This document shows, in pieces, positions 7,829 through 21,377 of a stretch of DNA of 64,000 nt (its first letter is position 1; each line of letters opens with the position of its first letter). Source of the stretch: Actinomadura sp. DC4 (GTDB taxonomy: Bacteria; Actinomycetota; Actinomycetes; Streptosporangiales; Streptosporangiaceae); contig NZ_JAUEQY010000027.1 of the NCBI RefSeq assembly GCF_030406325.1, positions 62,001-126,000 of the forward strand. Reading direction: 5' to 3'. Made by a program: the position numbers and the translations under genes. Under the pieces are notes generated by a model, which worked only from the letters and a program-made list of their open reading frames with translations, was not told the DNA's origin and did not search any database.

Positions 7829-8962
7829 ATGAGAGAACGTGGAAGACGCGGCCTGACGCTGGTCGCGGCGGCGGTGGCACTGGGGGCGGTCACGCCCGCC
7901 GGCGCCGGCGCGGCGCCGGACCGGTGCGGGCACGCGGGGCTTCAACGGGCCCTGGACGGGCTGACCGGCACGTACGGCATGGCCGGAGCGGCCGCGGAGG
8001 TCGACGATCCGGCCTGCGGGCGGTGGACGGGGACCAGCGGGCTCGCGGACGTCGGCACCGGCCGGCCGATGCGCGCCGGCGAGCGCGTCCGGATCGGCAG
8101 CACCACCAAGACGTTCACCGCGACGGTGGTCCTCCAGCTCGCGGCCGAACACCGGCTCGCACTCGACGCGAGCGTCGCGCACTACCTGCCCGGCCTGGTC
8201 CGCTCGAACGGCTACGACGGCCGGAAGATCACCGTACGCGAACTCCTCCAGCACACCAGCGGCCTTCCCGACCACGTCGCCGCGCTCGACTGGGACCACG
8301 TCGACCGCTGGCGGTTCCGGCACTTCTCGGCGCGTGAGGAGGTCGCGATGGCCCTCGCCCTGCCGCGTCCGGACCGGCGCTGGACCTATTCGACGACCAA
8401 CTTCGTCATCGCCGGGATGATCATCAAGAAGGTCACCGGCCACGATCCTACGACGGAGATCACCCGGCGGATCATCGTGCCGCTGGGCCTGCACGACACC
8501 TACTGGCCCGGCGACTCGCCCCATATCGAGGGGCCGCACCCGCGCGGATACGAGGCGGGCGACGACGGCCGGAACGACGTCACCGACTTCGACATGTCCT
8601 TCGGCGGCGCCGGCGGCGCGCTGGTGTCGAGCCTCACCGACGAGAACCGCTTCTTCGCCGCGCTGCTGGGCGGCCGGCTACTGCCGCCGGACCGGCTCGC
8701 CCAGATGACCACGACGGTGCCCGCCGACCCGGACCGCCTCTGGGAGGGCGCGCGGTACGGCCTCGGACTGATCTCCACCCCGCTCACGTGCGGCGGCCGG
8801 TACTGGGGACACGGCGGGACCGTGCCCGGGTTCGACACCGCCGGCGGGATCGCCCCCGGCGGGCGGCGTGTGCAGCTCGTCCTCAACCAGAACATCGACT
8901 CCGAGCAGGCGTTCCTCGCCCTGCACGACGCGGTCCGGACCGCGCTGTGCGAGGGCCGCTGA
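7829..8962 (+). CDS. Secreted serine beta-lactamase-fold hydrolase
   Basis: 377 residues, exported by a signal peptide (residues 1-28, ending GAGAAP). It has the class C beta-lactamase/DD-peptidase fold: the nucleophile motif STTK lies in GSTTKTFTA, the Tyr motif in WTYSTTNFVIAG, and the third motif is HGGTVPGF. Such proteins act as D-alanyl-D-alanine carboxypeptidases or esterases, and true beta-lactamase activity is less likely. ATG 7829 starts a clean signal peptide, so I did not use upstream in-frame codons. Two Cys pairs may form outside the cell. Confidence 0.87.
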   Translation: MRERGRRGLTLVAAAVALGAVTPAGAGAAPDRCGHAGLQRALDGLTGTYGMAGAAAEVDDPACGRWTGTSGLADVGTGRPMRAGERVRIGSTTKTFTATVVLQLAAEHRLALDASVAHYLPGLVRSNGYDGRKITVRELLQHTSGLPDHVAALDWDHVDRWRFRHFSAREEVAMALALPRPDRRWTYSTTNFVIAGMIIKKVTGHDPTTEITRRIIVPLGLHDTYWPGDSPHIEGPHPRGYEAGDDGRNDVTDFDMSFGGAGGALVSSLTDENRFFAALLGGRLLPPDRLAQMTTTVPADPDRLWEGARYGLGLISTPLTCGGRYWGHGGTVPGFDTAGGIAPGGRRVQLVLNQNIDSEQAFLALHDAVRTALCEGR

Positions 8963-8977
8963 AGAGTGGGGATACTC

Positions 8978-10492
8978 ATGATCAAGTTCCGGCCCGTCCC
9001 GACGACGGTCCTGGCCGTGGTGCTGGCCGCCGCGGGCAGTCTCGCGGCCACCTCCGGGGCCTCCCGTACGGCCCTCTCCCGCTACTACCACCAGACCGTC
9101 GCCTGGCACCAGTGCGCCCAGGGGCCGGGCGACGACCTGGGCACGGGCCTCGACAAGGCGGGCGTACGGTGCGCGGAGGTCCGCGTGCCGCTGGACTACG
9201 CCCGGCCGGGCGGCCGCTCCATCACGCTGACGATCTCGCGCCTCAAGGCCACCGACACCGCCCACCGGATCGGCGCGATGCTCCTCAACGGCGGCGGTCC
9301 CGGCGGCGGCTCGATCGACCTGCCGCCCGACTTCCGCACGCTCATGAAGGACGTCGGCCCGCGGTACGACCTGATCGGCATGGACCCGCGGTCGAGCGGG
9401 CGCAGCACCCCGGTGGACTGCGGCTGGCCGACCGGCACCTTCATCCGGTCCGCCGGGCTCGACCGGACCGGGTTCGACAAGGTGGTCGCGCTCGAGCGCG
9501 ACCTGGCGACGCGGTGCGCGCGGACCCGGCACGGCCTGCTGCCGTACGTCAGCACGCGCAACACCGCGCGCGACATGGACGTCGTACGCGGCGCGCTCGG
9601 CGAACGCAGGCTGTCGTACTGGGGAGGGTCGTACGGCACGTACCTCGGTGCCGTCTACACCCAGCTCTTCCCGCGCGCCGCGGACCGGGTCGTACTCGAC
9701 AGCGCCGTGGACCCGCGCACGTACGGTGCCGAGGACATGCTCGCGAACGCGGCGCCGGCGAACGAGACCGCGCTGCGCGACTGGGCGGCCTGGACCGCCC
9801 GCCGCGACGCCGACTACCACCTCGGCGCGACGCGGCGCGCCGTCCTGGCCACCGTGGACGGCATCGTACGGACCGCGGCGAAGCGCCCCCTGCGGGTCGG
9901 CGCCCGTACGGTCGACGAGCACGTGGTGCCGTTCGTGCTGTTCAACGGCCTCGACGACGACCGTGACGAGGCCGCCGGGTCCCTCGCCGCCGACGTGAGC
10001 GTGCTCGCGCGGGCCGCCGGCGGCGCCGAGGTCACGCCCACTCCCGCCCTCCGGGACACGCTGGACTTCGTGGCGACCGCGGCGTCCTCGGCGGTGGGCG
10101 GCTCACAGGCCGCCGTGCTGTGCGGCGACCGCGCCGTCGACCGCGACCCCGAGGTCTACTGGAGGCGGATCGAGCGCAGCCGCGTGCACGAGCCCGTCAT
10201 GGGCCCCCTGCTGAACGACATCAGCCCGTGCGCCTTCTGGCCGGTGCCGCGGGAACGGCCGACGACGGTGCACAACGACGTTCCGGCGCTGATCGTGGCC
10301 TCGACCGGCGACACCCGCACGATCTATCCGGGCGCCCGGGCGCTGAACCGGATGATGACCGGCTCCCGGCTGTTGACCCTGAGCGGAGCGCGCATCCACG
10401 CGGTGTACCCGCGCTATGACAACGCCTGCGTGAACGACGCCGTCAACGCGTACCTGCGCACCGGCGCGCTCCGCGCCGCGGTCTGTCACTGA
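8978..10492 (+). CDS. Secreted alpha/beta hydrolase with TAP-like C-terminus
   Basis: 504 residues resembling actinomycete tripeptidyl aminopeptidases (SlpD/TAP group), which release N-terminal peptides from extracellular proteins. The signal sequence covers residues 1-30. The oxyanion segment is NGGGPGGGS and the nucleophile elbow is GGSYGT. The acid lies in STGDTRT and the His in GARIHAV, in the C-terminal TAP-like domain. It starts 15 bases after the stop of the serine hydrolase, with GGGGA before ATG 8978, so the two exported enzymes probably form one operon. Confidence 0.87.
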   Translation: MIKFRPVPTTVLAVVLAAAGSLAATSGASRTALSRYYHQTVAWHQCAQGPGDDLGTGLDKAGVRCAEVRVPLDYARPGGRSITLTISRLKATDTAHRIGAMLLNGGGPGGGSIDLPPDFRTLMKDVGPRYDLIGMDPRSSGRSTPVDCGWPTGTFIRSAGLDRTGFDKVVALERDLATRCARTRHGLLPYVSTRNTARDMDVVRGALGERRLSYWGGSYGTYLGAVYTQLFPRAADRVVLDSAVDPRTYGAEDMLANAAPANETALRDWAAWTARRDADYHLGATRRAVLATVDGIVRTAAKRPLRVGARTVDEHVVPFVLFNGLDDDRDEAAGSLAADVSVLARAAGGAEVTPTPALRDTLDFVATAASSAVGGSQAAVLCGDRAVDRDPEVYWRRIERSRVHEPVMGPLLNDISPCAFWPVPRERPTTVHNDVPALIVASTGDTRTIYPGARALNRMMTGSRLLTLSGARIHAVYPRYDNACVNDAVNAYLRTGALRAAVCH

Positions 10493-10496
10493 CGTG

Positions 10497-12555
<2,059 letters not shown>

Positions 12556-12663
12556 CGCCTGTGCCGTGAGTGGCGGATGCCACAGAGCGAGTCCGAATGC
12601 GGTCGGTAACAGTAGCAATTCACACCGTGTCCGTGCGTCTTGAGGTATTTCCTGTAACGATCC

Positions 12664-12701
12664 TTACGGGGAGATTTTTACGGGGTAGCGATTTCCGTAA
12701 G
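12664..12701. promoter_or_regulatory. Direct and inverted TTACGG repeats in an AT-rich leader
   Basis: TTACGGGG occurs at 12664-12671 and 12678-12685, and CCGTAAG at 12695-12701 is its inverse. The cluster lies in the 192-base AT-richer gap before the unknown protein and metalloprotease pair and may be a binding site for their regulator. Confidence 0.35.
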
Positions 12702-12747
12702 CCTTTTTCGGCTGGACGGTGATCGCTTGTAGGACGGGTGGAATTAA

Positions 12748-13215
12748 ATGGTGGAACGCTCTCATTCCGGGCGAGTTGTGATCCTTTTGGGGGATCTGGC
12801 CCGGAAGGTCGTTGAAAAGACCGCTCCCGAACAGCTGGATCTGTTCGCAGAGGTGACCGCCCAGTGGGCCGATGGCAGGGTTCCCGGCCGCCGGCGCCAC
12901 GGCTGGCTGGGCGGGTCGGTCGGGTCCGGGTTCGAGCACGTCGTCACGAGCGAGGTCATCTATCCGCTGCTGAGCGGAACCCTCGCGCAGGTGCTGGGGA
13001 CGGCGGTGGCCACCCGTCGATGGCGACGCCGGCGCCGCGACGTTCCTCCGCTCCCGCAGGTGCGCGTGGCGCTCGACGCCGGCCAGATCGCTGCATTCCG
13101 GTCAATCTGCATTTCTCACGGCATGACATTGGGCCTGTCCGAGGCCGAGGCCACTCTCTTGGCCGACGCCGTTCACGGCGTTCTGGTGATGGCCGCGTCC
13201 GGGCAGGAGCGGTGA
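12748..13215 (+). CDS. Unknown protein coupled to the metalloprotease gene
   Basis: 155 residues, not recognised. The N-terminal part starts with a hydrophobic stretch (VVILLGDLARKVV) and is rich in acidic and aromatic residues. A basic patch RRWRRRRRD lies near residue 94. The C-terminal 50 residues (RVALDAGQIAAFRSICISHG... LSEAEATLLADAVHGVLVMA) look helical. Its stop overlaps an in-frame GTG of the next gene (GTGA), so translation of the two is probably coupled, and it may regulate or bind that membrane protein. Confidence 0.6.
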   Translation: MVERSHSGRVVILLGDLARKVVEKTAPEQLDLFAEVTAQWADGRVPGRRRHGWLGGSVGSGFEHVVTSEVIYPLLSGTLAQVLGTAVATRRWRRRRRDVPPLPQVRVALDAGQIAAFRSICISHGMTLGLSEAEATLLADAVHGVLVMAASGQER

Positions 13216-13220
13216 CGAAC

Positions 13221-16151
13221 ATGGACGGCTCCGCCGAATGGGATCGTCTGCCGGCCTTCGACGCGTCGGCGACGCCCCGGTCCCGGAATCTGTGGTGGAT
13301 GTACCTGCTGGTCGTCTTCGCGCTGGCCGGAATGGGAGCCGGTGCGGCCCAGGCATTGTTCGACACGCACAACCTCGGTGAGAACTCCACCGTGGTGACC
13401 TGCCTGGCCCGGCACGGCCTGACGAACTTCGACGGTACGAGCCACGTGTCGGCGAAGGTGGGAGCGCAGTTCGCGGCGTGCGTCGATCCGTTCGGCCGGC
13501 GGCACGGCGTGGCGATGCTCATCGGGGCCGGTGTGATGCTGGTGGCGGCGTGGGCGCTCATGCTCGGGGGCGGTTTCGGCGTCAGGTGGTCGCTTCGCCG
13601 TGACAGGTTCACCGCGTCGCCCGCCACCGAGGCCCGGGCCGAGGCGGCGGTCACCCGGTTCAACGCCTGGTGCGCGGTCTGGCGGCTGAACGGCCGGCGG
13701 CGGCCCCGGCTGCTGCTGACCGCGTCCGGCACCCGGCAGGCGTTCACGACCGGGCTTCCGCTGGCGCGGCCGCTGGTGGTGGTGCCGGTCAGCTACGTCC
13801 ACACCGAGCCGGCGATGTTCGACGTGGCCGTCCTCCACGAGTTGGCTCATGTCCGGTCCCGCGACCTGCTGTGGGCCTCATGGGTGTGGTGGGCCGGTTG
13901 GCTGAACATCCCGGCGCTGCTCCTGGCGGTCGGCTCGACGTTCGACCGGCCGTTGCTGCCGTCGCACTACAGCGCGTCGCTGTGGCTGTCCGCGGCGTTG
14001 TCGGTGGCGGTGCTGGTCCTGCGGGCGGCGCTCCTGCGCCGCCGCGAACTGGCCGCCGACCGGTACGCCGTCGAGGTGCTGGGAGACCCCGGCGCGCTGC
14101 GGGCCGCGCTCGGCCCCGAGGCCGCACCCGTCGCTCGCCTCACGCGGTACGTGCGGCGGCTGACGGCGTCGCACCCGGCCGCCGGAACCCGGGCCGGCGC
14201 CGACCCCGCTTCGCTGGACCGATGGGAGGGGGGCTTCGCCGTCACGGCCGCGACCAGCGTGATCGCCATGTTCACCTTCCAGGGCGTCTACCTGGCGCTG
14301 GTCAACTTCTTCGGCGTCGTCTGGGGTGACCCGCAGCTGCCCGGGGAGCTGGCCTTCGCCGCCGCGAGCCTGCTGTGGGCCTGCGTGGTCGTCCCGGCGT
14401 GGACCCGGCGGGCGGAGGCCGCCTCCCGTACCGGATCGCCGCCGACCTGGTGGGGGCCGGTGGCCGGGATGGCCCTGGGCCTGCCGCTGGGATACCGCCT
14501 CCAGATCCCCGGCGCGTCGACGGCGGTGGGCGCGGACCGATCCTCCGGCCCCCTTCTGGTGCTGTGTCTGCTGCTGGCGGTCGTCATGGCCGGAGTGGGA
14601 ACGCTCGTCGCGGGACTCGTCTCGAACCTGGTCGGCACCGGCCGGCCGCGGACGCTCGTCGCCGTGGTCGCCACGGCCGCGATCGCCCTGGCCACCGCGC
14701 TGAACGTGGCGACCAACGTCCTGCAGGGCCATGCGCGGTCGGGAAACGGGGCCCTCGACCGGACGCTGCTCATGGGGCAGGGCGATGTCCGCGTCTGGCG
14801 CTTCGTCCCGCTGCTCCTGCTCATCGGCTTCCTGCTCGCCGCCCGTACGCCCGGCACGCGGGTGAGCGGAATGCTCCCTCGGGCCTGCTGGCCGCTGATG
14901 GCACCGGCCGCGGTCGTCGGCGGCCTGGCCGCCGGCCTGTCCTGGCAGTTACGAATAGCCGCCGATCGGCCGCCGGACACTCTGTACCTGCTGTTCTACC
15001 AGCGGCTTTGGATCTGTGCCCTGGCGGGATGGACGGTCGTCGCCGCCGCGTTGCTGACCGGGCGCTCCGGTACGGAAAGCCCCGGCGGTGCCCGGCCGCT
15101 GTCGCGGCTGCCGGCCGCGCTGACCGCCGGGTTCGTCACCGCGATCCTCGCGGGCCTCGTGCAGTTCGGTTACACGGCCGCCCTGAGGTACGGCCGCAAC
15201 CTCCCCACGTTCGAGAGGTCACTGCGCATGCCGGTGTGGCTGCTGCTCGTCGCCCTCGTCGTGACCCTGCCGTGGCTGCTCGGCGCAGCGGCGCTCATCG
15301 ATCGCCGTCGCCCGCCGCTGGGAAACGTGAGCGCCATCCTCGGCACCGCCGTCTTCACCGGAGCAGTGGCCGTCATCGTCGTCAGCGGAGCCGTATCGCC
15401 GCTGACGGTCGCCCCGCACGACTACAGTCGCAGCAGTTCGGTGGCCGCCCAGGCGACACCGGGCCCACCGGGTCCACCGGACTCGACCCTTCCCGCGCAG
15501 GCCACGCCGGGCACGGGCCGGACCGCCGACCCGGGCAGGGCGCTGAGCGGCACCGCCGCCGCCAGAGCGGTCGCGAACATCGCGGGACTCCTGCCCCCAG
15601 GACGAAAGCTCGTCAAGAACGACGAAGGCGGCCGGCAGAAGATACGGCCCACCACCTGCCAGGATCTCTTCGACCGCGATGACGCCGCCGAGAAGGCCCG
15701 CCCGCGTAACGCCGACGTCACCCGTACGTACACCTTTCCCGCTCGAGGCACCACCAGCGACGGGATCGAACTGAAAGTCGATCTCACCTCGTACGGGACG
15801 CCGATGGGCGACCTGGGTTTCCTGCGCAACGAAGCCGCCCGATGCCCGCGTCTCACCCTGCTCGCCGCCGGCGTGAGCGCGATGCGAGCCTCGCTCACCG
15901 AGAAGAGTCCGCCCGCCCTGCCGTACCCCACCGATCGAAGCGACCTCGTCGTCGTCGGCCATGCCGGTTCTCTGCGAGTGGTGACGACCCAGCTGACCGA
16001 CACCGTCCTCGTCGGGCACAATCTCGCCTCGGCCCAGGTCACCTACAGCTATTTCAACGTTCCGCCCTCTGAGGCCGTACGTTCCTACTCCGTGCAACTG
16101 GCGGCCACGGCGCTGACCACGATCATCAGAGATCTCCAGCAGGCCGGGTGA
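13221..16151 (+). CDS. Polytopic M48/M56-like zinc metalloprotease with C-terminal extracellular domain
   Basis: About 976 residues. Two TM helices frame residues 20-120. The zinc motif HELAH falls near residue 206, and the third-ligand motif RRELAADRYAVEVLG about 70 residues later. Eight or more further TM segments follow to about residue 730. The last 200 residues lie outside the membrane and carry a Cys-containing domain (TTCQDLF, and a Cys in AARCPRL) that resembles the PknH/LpqN-type solute-sensing domains. Starts are ATG 13221 or GTG 13212; AGGAG lies at 13205-13209. An in-frame TTA codon lies at 14949. It probably cleaves a membrane or envelope protein in response to an external signal; the substrate is unknown. 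Confidence 0.75.
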   Translation: MDGSAEWDRLPAFDASATPRSRNLWWMYLLVVFALAGMGAGAAQALFDTHNLGENSTVVTCLARHGLTNFDGTSHVSAKVGAQFAACVDPFGRRHGVAMLIGAGVMLVAAWALMLGGGFGVRWSLRRDRFTASPATEARAEAAVTRFNAWCAVWRLNGRRRPRLLLTASGTRQAFTTGLPLARPLVVVPVSYVHTEPAMFDVAVLHELAHVRSRDLLWASWVWWAGWLNIPALLLAVGSTFDRPLLPSHYSASLWLSAALSVAVLVLRAALLRRRELAADRYAVEVLGDPGALRAALGPEAAPVARLTRYVRRLTASHPAAGTRAGADPASLDRWEGGFAVTAATSVIAMFTFQGVYLALVNFFGVVWGDPQLPGELAFAAASLLWACVVVPAWTRRAEAASRTGSPPTWWGPVAGMALGLPLGYRLQIPGASTAVGADRSSGPLLVLCLLLAVVMAGVGTLVAGLVSNLVGTGRPRTLVAVVATAAIALATALNVATNVLQGHARSGNGALDRTLLMGQGDVRVWRFVPLLLLIGFLLAARTPGTRVSGMLPRACWPLMAPAAVVGGLAAGLSWQLRIAADRPPDTLYLLFYQRLWICALAGWTVVAAALLTGRSGTESPGGARPLSRLPAALTAGFVTAILAGLVQFGYTAALRYGRNLPTFERSLRMPVWLLLVALVVTLPWLLGAAALIDRRRPPLGNVSAILGTAVFTGAVAVIVVSGAVSPLTVAPHDYSRSSSVAAQATPGPPGPPDSTLPAQATPGTGRTADPGRALSGTAAARAVANIAGLLPPGRKLVKNDEGGRQKIRPTTCQDLFDRDDAAEKARPRNADVTRTYTFPARGTTSDGIELKVDLTSYGTPMGDLGFLRNEAARCPRLTLLAAGVSAMRASLTEKSPPALPYPTDRSDLVVVGHAGSLRVVTTQLTDTVLVGHNLASAQVTYSYFNVPPSEAVRSYSVQLAATALTTIIRDLQQAG

Positions 16152-16219
16152 GAAGGGTCCGTTGATGCCGAATACCGCCCGCCGGTACCCTCGGGCGGCG
16201 TCTACGGGGAGGACCGGGA

Positions 16220-17203
16220 GTGTCGGGTACGGAAGCGTCCACAGAGCTCGCCATCGCCCAGGTCCTGGGGCACTGCGGGGAGAACCCCGCCGAGGCGGTG
16301 AGGTACATCGGGCGCGCGATCACCATGGCACCGCACCTGGCCAGGCCCTACGACATGCTCGCCGATCTGTGCCGGGATTCGCCGGCGGAGACCGCGGCCG
16401 CCGGCGAGGCCGCCACGTACGCCGGTGACATCGCCGCGCTGGCGTTCCTCCGGTTCATCGAGGGCAGGTACGACGACGCCGTCCTCTGCGTCGGAACGGT
16501 CACCGGCCACAAGCCCCAGGTCGCATGGGCCGACGCGCCGTGGTTCGGCGAGCCGGCGTTCCTCGCCTCGGTCGGCGCCGACGCGGTGGCCGAAGCCGCG
16601 CTACGGACCATGGACGGCGGCCACGATCTCACCGCCGAGGGCGTGGGGGAGCGGTTCCAGCCTTGGTTCCGGCTGATCGAGGTCGTGGCCGACCGTGACC
16701 CGAGGCCGGAGGTCCTGGCGCGCATGGCGATGTTCCTCCGTGCGTGCGGCCGGACGGATGAGTCGTTCGCGCTCTGCGATCGGGCCGACGAGGTCGAACC
16801 GGCCATGCTGACCGAAGTCGTCCGGGCCGGCACCTGGCGCGTTCTCGGCGACCAGGAACGAACGCTGGCGGCCTTCGAGCGCGCGCTCGCACTCGAACCG
16901 GCCAACTGGTCGCTCTATCTGGACCTCGCCGATACACGAGTCGCGCAGGGCGACTACGCCGCAGCCGTCGATCTCGTCGACCGAGGACTGCGGCAAGAGC
17001 CGCAGGAGGTCACCCTGCGAGCCGCTCGCGCGGCCTTCCGCGCGCGCCACGCCGGTTCGGCGGCCGACCTGACCGAGCTCATCGCGCTGGCCCCGTCGCT
17101 GCCCGACCCCGGCTACCGCAACTGGCTCCTGGACCAGGCGTGCGACGGCTCCGGCCTGCCGGCCGACCTCGTGACCACGGCCCGCGCGCTCAAGAACAGG
17201 TAG
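16220..17203 (+). CDS. TPR-repeat protein
   Basis: 327 residues starting with GTG behind GGGGAGG. Helical tetratricopeptide-like repeats are clearest at residues 15-45 and 195-275 (ERTLAAFERALALEPANWSLYLDLADTRVAQGDY). It has no signal peptide or TM segment, so it is cytosolic. Such proteins act as scaffolds. It lies 68 bases after the metalloprotease gene in the same direction and may belong to the same unit. Confidence 0.75.
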   Translation: MSGTEASTELAIAQVLGHCGENPAEAVRYIGRAITMAPHLARPYDMLADLCRDSPAETAAAGEAATYAGDIAALAFLRFIEGRYDDAVLCVGTVTGHKPQVAWADAPWFGEPAFLASVGADAVAEAALRTMDGGHDLTAEGVGERFQPWFRLIEVVADRDPRPEVLARMAMFLRACGRTDESFALCDRADEVEPAMLTEVVRAGTWRVLGDQERTLAAFERALALEPANWSLYLDLADTRVAQGDYAAAVDLVDRGLRQEPQEVTLRAARAAFRARHAGSAADLTELIALAPSLPDPGYRNWLLDQACDGSGLPADLVTTARALKNR

Positions 17204-17224
17204 CCCGCCCGTAAGTGCGTTGTC

Positions 17225-18672
<1,448 letters not shown>

Positions 18673-18676
<4 letters not shown>

Positions 18677-20334
18677 CGGCGGTCGCCCGTCTCGTCGGCT
18701 GGAAGATCCTCGGGGTAGGCCGGTTGCCACATCGCGTCTCGTACGGCCGAGGCGAGATCGTCGTAGGACTTCGTGGCCACACCGTCTGCCACCGCGGTCT
18801 TCGCCACCGCCACCGCGACCGTGGCCGACGAGGCTCGCAGGTCGTCGACCGGGGGGAGCAGACCGGCTCCCGGCTTGGACACGTCGACCTGGCCGGCCAC
18901 CGCCTCGGCCGCGGCCAGCAGCATGCCGTCGGTCACGTGCCGGGCTCCGGAGACGATGGTGCCCAGGCCCAGTCCCGGGTAGAGAAGCGCGTTGTTGGCC
19001 TGGCCGATGACGTACGCGACGCCGTCGTATTCGACCGGCGGCACCGGGATGCCGGTGGCGATCAACGCCCGGCCACCGGACCACGGCACCGCGTCGGACG
19101 GCATGACCTCGATGCGGCTGGTGGGGTTGGACAGAGGCAACAGGATGGGACGATCCGTTCCCTTCGCCAGTGCTCGGACCACGGCCTCGGTGAACGCGTT
19201 GTGCGCGGTCGAGGTGCCGATGAGGATCGTCGGCCTGACGTGCTCGATGGTGGTGAGGAGATCGCCGTCGGCCCAGGAACCGACCTCGTTCTTCGGCCGG
19301 GCGTAGACGCGCTGGTAGTCCGGCAGGTCGCCCATGTCGTCGGTCACGAGCCCATGGACGTCGATGAGCCAGATGTTGCTCTTGGCCTCGCCGTCCGTGG
19401 CACCGTCGCGCAGCATCGCGGCGTGGATCTGGTCCGCCATGCCGGTTCCCGCGGTGCCGGCGCCGAACACGACGAGCCGCTGCTCGGCCCAGCGTCCTCC
19501 CGTCACCCGTAGAGCGGCGAACACCGCGGCCATGACGATGGCGCCGGTGCCCTGCATGTCGTCGTTGAAGATCCGGTATCTGGTGGCGTTGTCGACCAGG
19601 ATCCGGCGCGCGTGCGACGGCCCGAAGTCCTCGAAGTGCAGCAGGGCGTGCGGGAACAGCCGGGCGGCGGTCTCCAGATAGCGGGCGACGAAGTCGTCGT
19701 ACCGCTTTCCGGTGATTCGCGCGTGACGGTTGCCGAGGTAGCGCGGGTCGTTGAGCAGCTGCTCGTTGTCGGTGCCGACGTCGAGGTTGACCGCGATGAC
19801 CCGGTCGGGGTCGATACCCGCCGCGGCGGTGTAGACGGCGAGCTTCCCGATCGAGATGTCGGTGCCGTTCACTCCCCAGTCGCCGATGCCCAGGATCTCC
19901 TGCGCGTCGGAGACCACGATGAGATCGGCATCGTCGGCGCCGAGCCCGAGCGACGCGAACGAGGCCTCGACGTCCTCCGGCCGGTCGATCGAGAGGTACA
20001 CCGCCCGTGAGTCGCGGAAGTCGGCCGACCACTGCTGTATGGCATCGCCCACGGTGGGGTCGTACACGACCGGCAGCAGTTCGGCGAGGTGGTCGCCCAG
20101 GAGCTTGTAGTAGAGCACCTGGTTCCGGTCGTGGACCTGGTTGAGGTAGAGATATTTGTGCAGATCCGACGGTTGGTCCTGCAATTGCTCGTACGCGCGG
20201 GCGGCCTGCTCGCCGAGAGTCTCCACGGCCGCCGGCAGCCGGCCGGTGATGCCCAGCTCGGCGCGCTGCTCCCGTGTGAACGCGGTGCCGCGGTTACGAG
20301 AGCGATCTTGCAGAACAGCGGTTCTGACCGGCAT
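18673..20334 (-). CDS. NAD-dependent malic enzyme
   Basis: 553 residues, the long-form (SfcA/MaeA-like) malic enzyme that oxidatively decarboxylates L-malate to pyruvate with NAD. The N-terminal catalytic domain has YLYLNQVHDRNQVLYYKLL and the metal-site motif HFEDFG; the Rossmann domain has VVFGAGTAGTGMADQI. A strong GAGGAGGAGG ribosome site precedes the ATG. It heads the two-gene unit with fumarase. Confidence 0.93.
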
Positions 20335-20359
20335 GGTCCTCCTCCTCGGATCGACCCGT

Positions 20360-21208
20360 CTAGTCCGAGACCGGGGTCTCGGGTTCCATGTCGTAGGAGG
20401 CCTGGACCTGCTTTGCCCGGGTCTTGAGACCGTCGGTGACCTTTCGGTCCCACGGAACCCGCTGGAGGCTCTTGGTCTCCTCGATCATCGACTTGGGCTC
20501 GAGGTTGCGGAAGGTGTCGACCTCTCCCGCCGCGACCGCCGTCAGCGTCGCGTACACCGGCTCGGGATCGAACTGCGACCGGGAGAACGCGAGCTCGGAG
20601 TAGTCGAACAGCCTCTTGGAGGCGTCGTCGCGCCAGCTCTGCCAGGTCTGGAACATCCGGTCGTTGAACCCGGTCAGGAACGGCCCGGGGTTGACGGTGG
20701 CGACCTCGATGCCGAACTCCTGCAGCTCGTAGGCCATCGTCTCGGCGATGGCCTCGATGGCGTGCTTGGAGGCGGAGTAGAGGCCGGTGAACGGATTGAC
20801 GTTCAGACCCTCACGGGAGGAGACCCACACGATGCGTCCCGTGCCGCGCTCGACCATCTGCTTGGCGATGCCCTGCGTCAGCAGGAGCGGCCCGATGACA
20901 TTGACCTCGAACTGCCTGCGCATGTTCTCTTCCGGAACATCGACGGTCGAGCCGCCCTCACCCACGCCGGCGTTGTTCACCAGGACCTCGACGTCCCACG
21001 CCAGGGCCTTCCGGCGGTCTCCGTCGTCGGTGACGTCGAGCTTCTCGACCCGCAGGCCGACTCCCCGCTCGGCCGCCTGGCGCTTGAGCGTCTGCACCTG
21101 CGCCCAGATCTCGACCGACGCGATGACGTCGAAGCCCTTCTCCGCGAGGCGCATCGCCGCCTCGTGGCCGAAACCCGTACCCGAACCAGTGATCAGAACC
21201 TTTGTCAC
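20360..21208 (-). CDS. Short-chain dehydrogenase/reductase
   Basis: 282 residues, classical SDR. The cofactor motif is TGSGTGFG (residues 7-14), the structural motif NNAG lies near residue 78, and the catalytic motif YSASK near residue 143, with Ser in VSSREG. It is probably NADP- or NAD-linked; the substrate is unknown. It lies in the same direction as malic enzyme (25 bases apart) and may be co-transcribed upstream of it. Confidence 0.9.
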   Translation of the reverse strand: MTKVLITGSGTGFGHEAAMRLAEKGFDVIASVEIWAQVQTLKRQAAERGVGLRVEKLDVTDDGDRRKALAWDVEVLVNNAGVGEGGSTVDVPEENMRRQFEVNVIGPLLLTQGIAKQMVERGTGRIVWVSSREGLNVNPFTGLYSASKHAIEAIAETMAYELQEFGIEVATVNPGPFLTGFNDRMFQTWQSWRDDASKRLFDYSELAFSRSQFDPEPVYATLTAVAAGEVDTFRNLEPKSMIEETKSLQRVPWDRKVTDGLKTRAKQVQASYDMEPETPVSD

Positions 21209-21377
21209 CGTGCTCCCCCCTCTGCCACGTCCGGCAGCGGTGCGGCCTCAGTGGTCGGCGGCCGTTGGGGGATACGGCGCCATTGCTTCACTACCAGGGC
21301 CGACACGCCGATTTCTGCCAATCTATGCCGCTGCGCGGCCTGCCCGCTCAGTGGGGCCGCGGCCTCGGCGGTGAACG

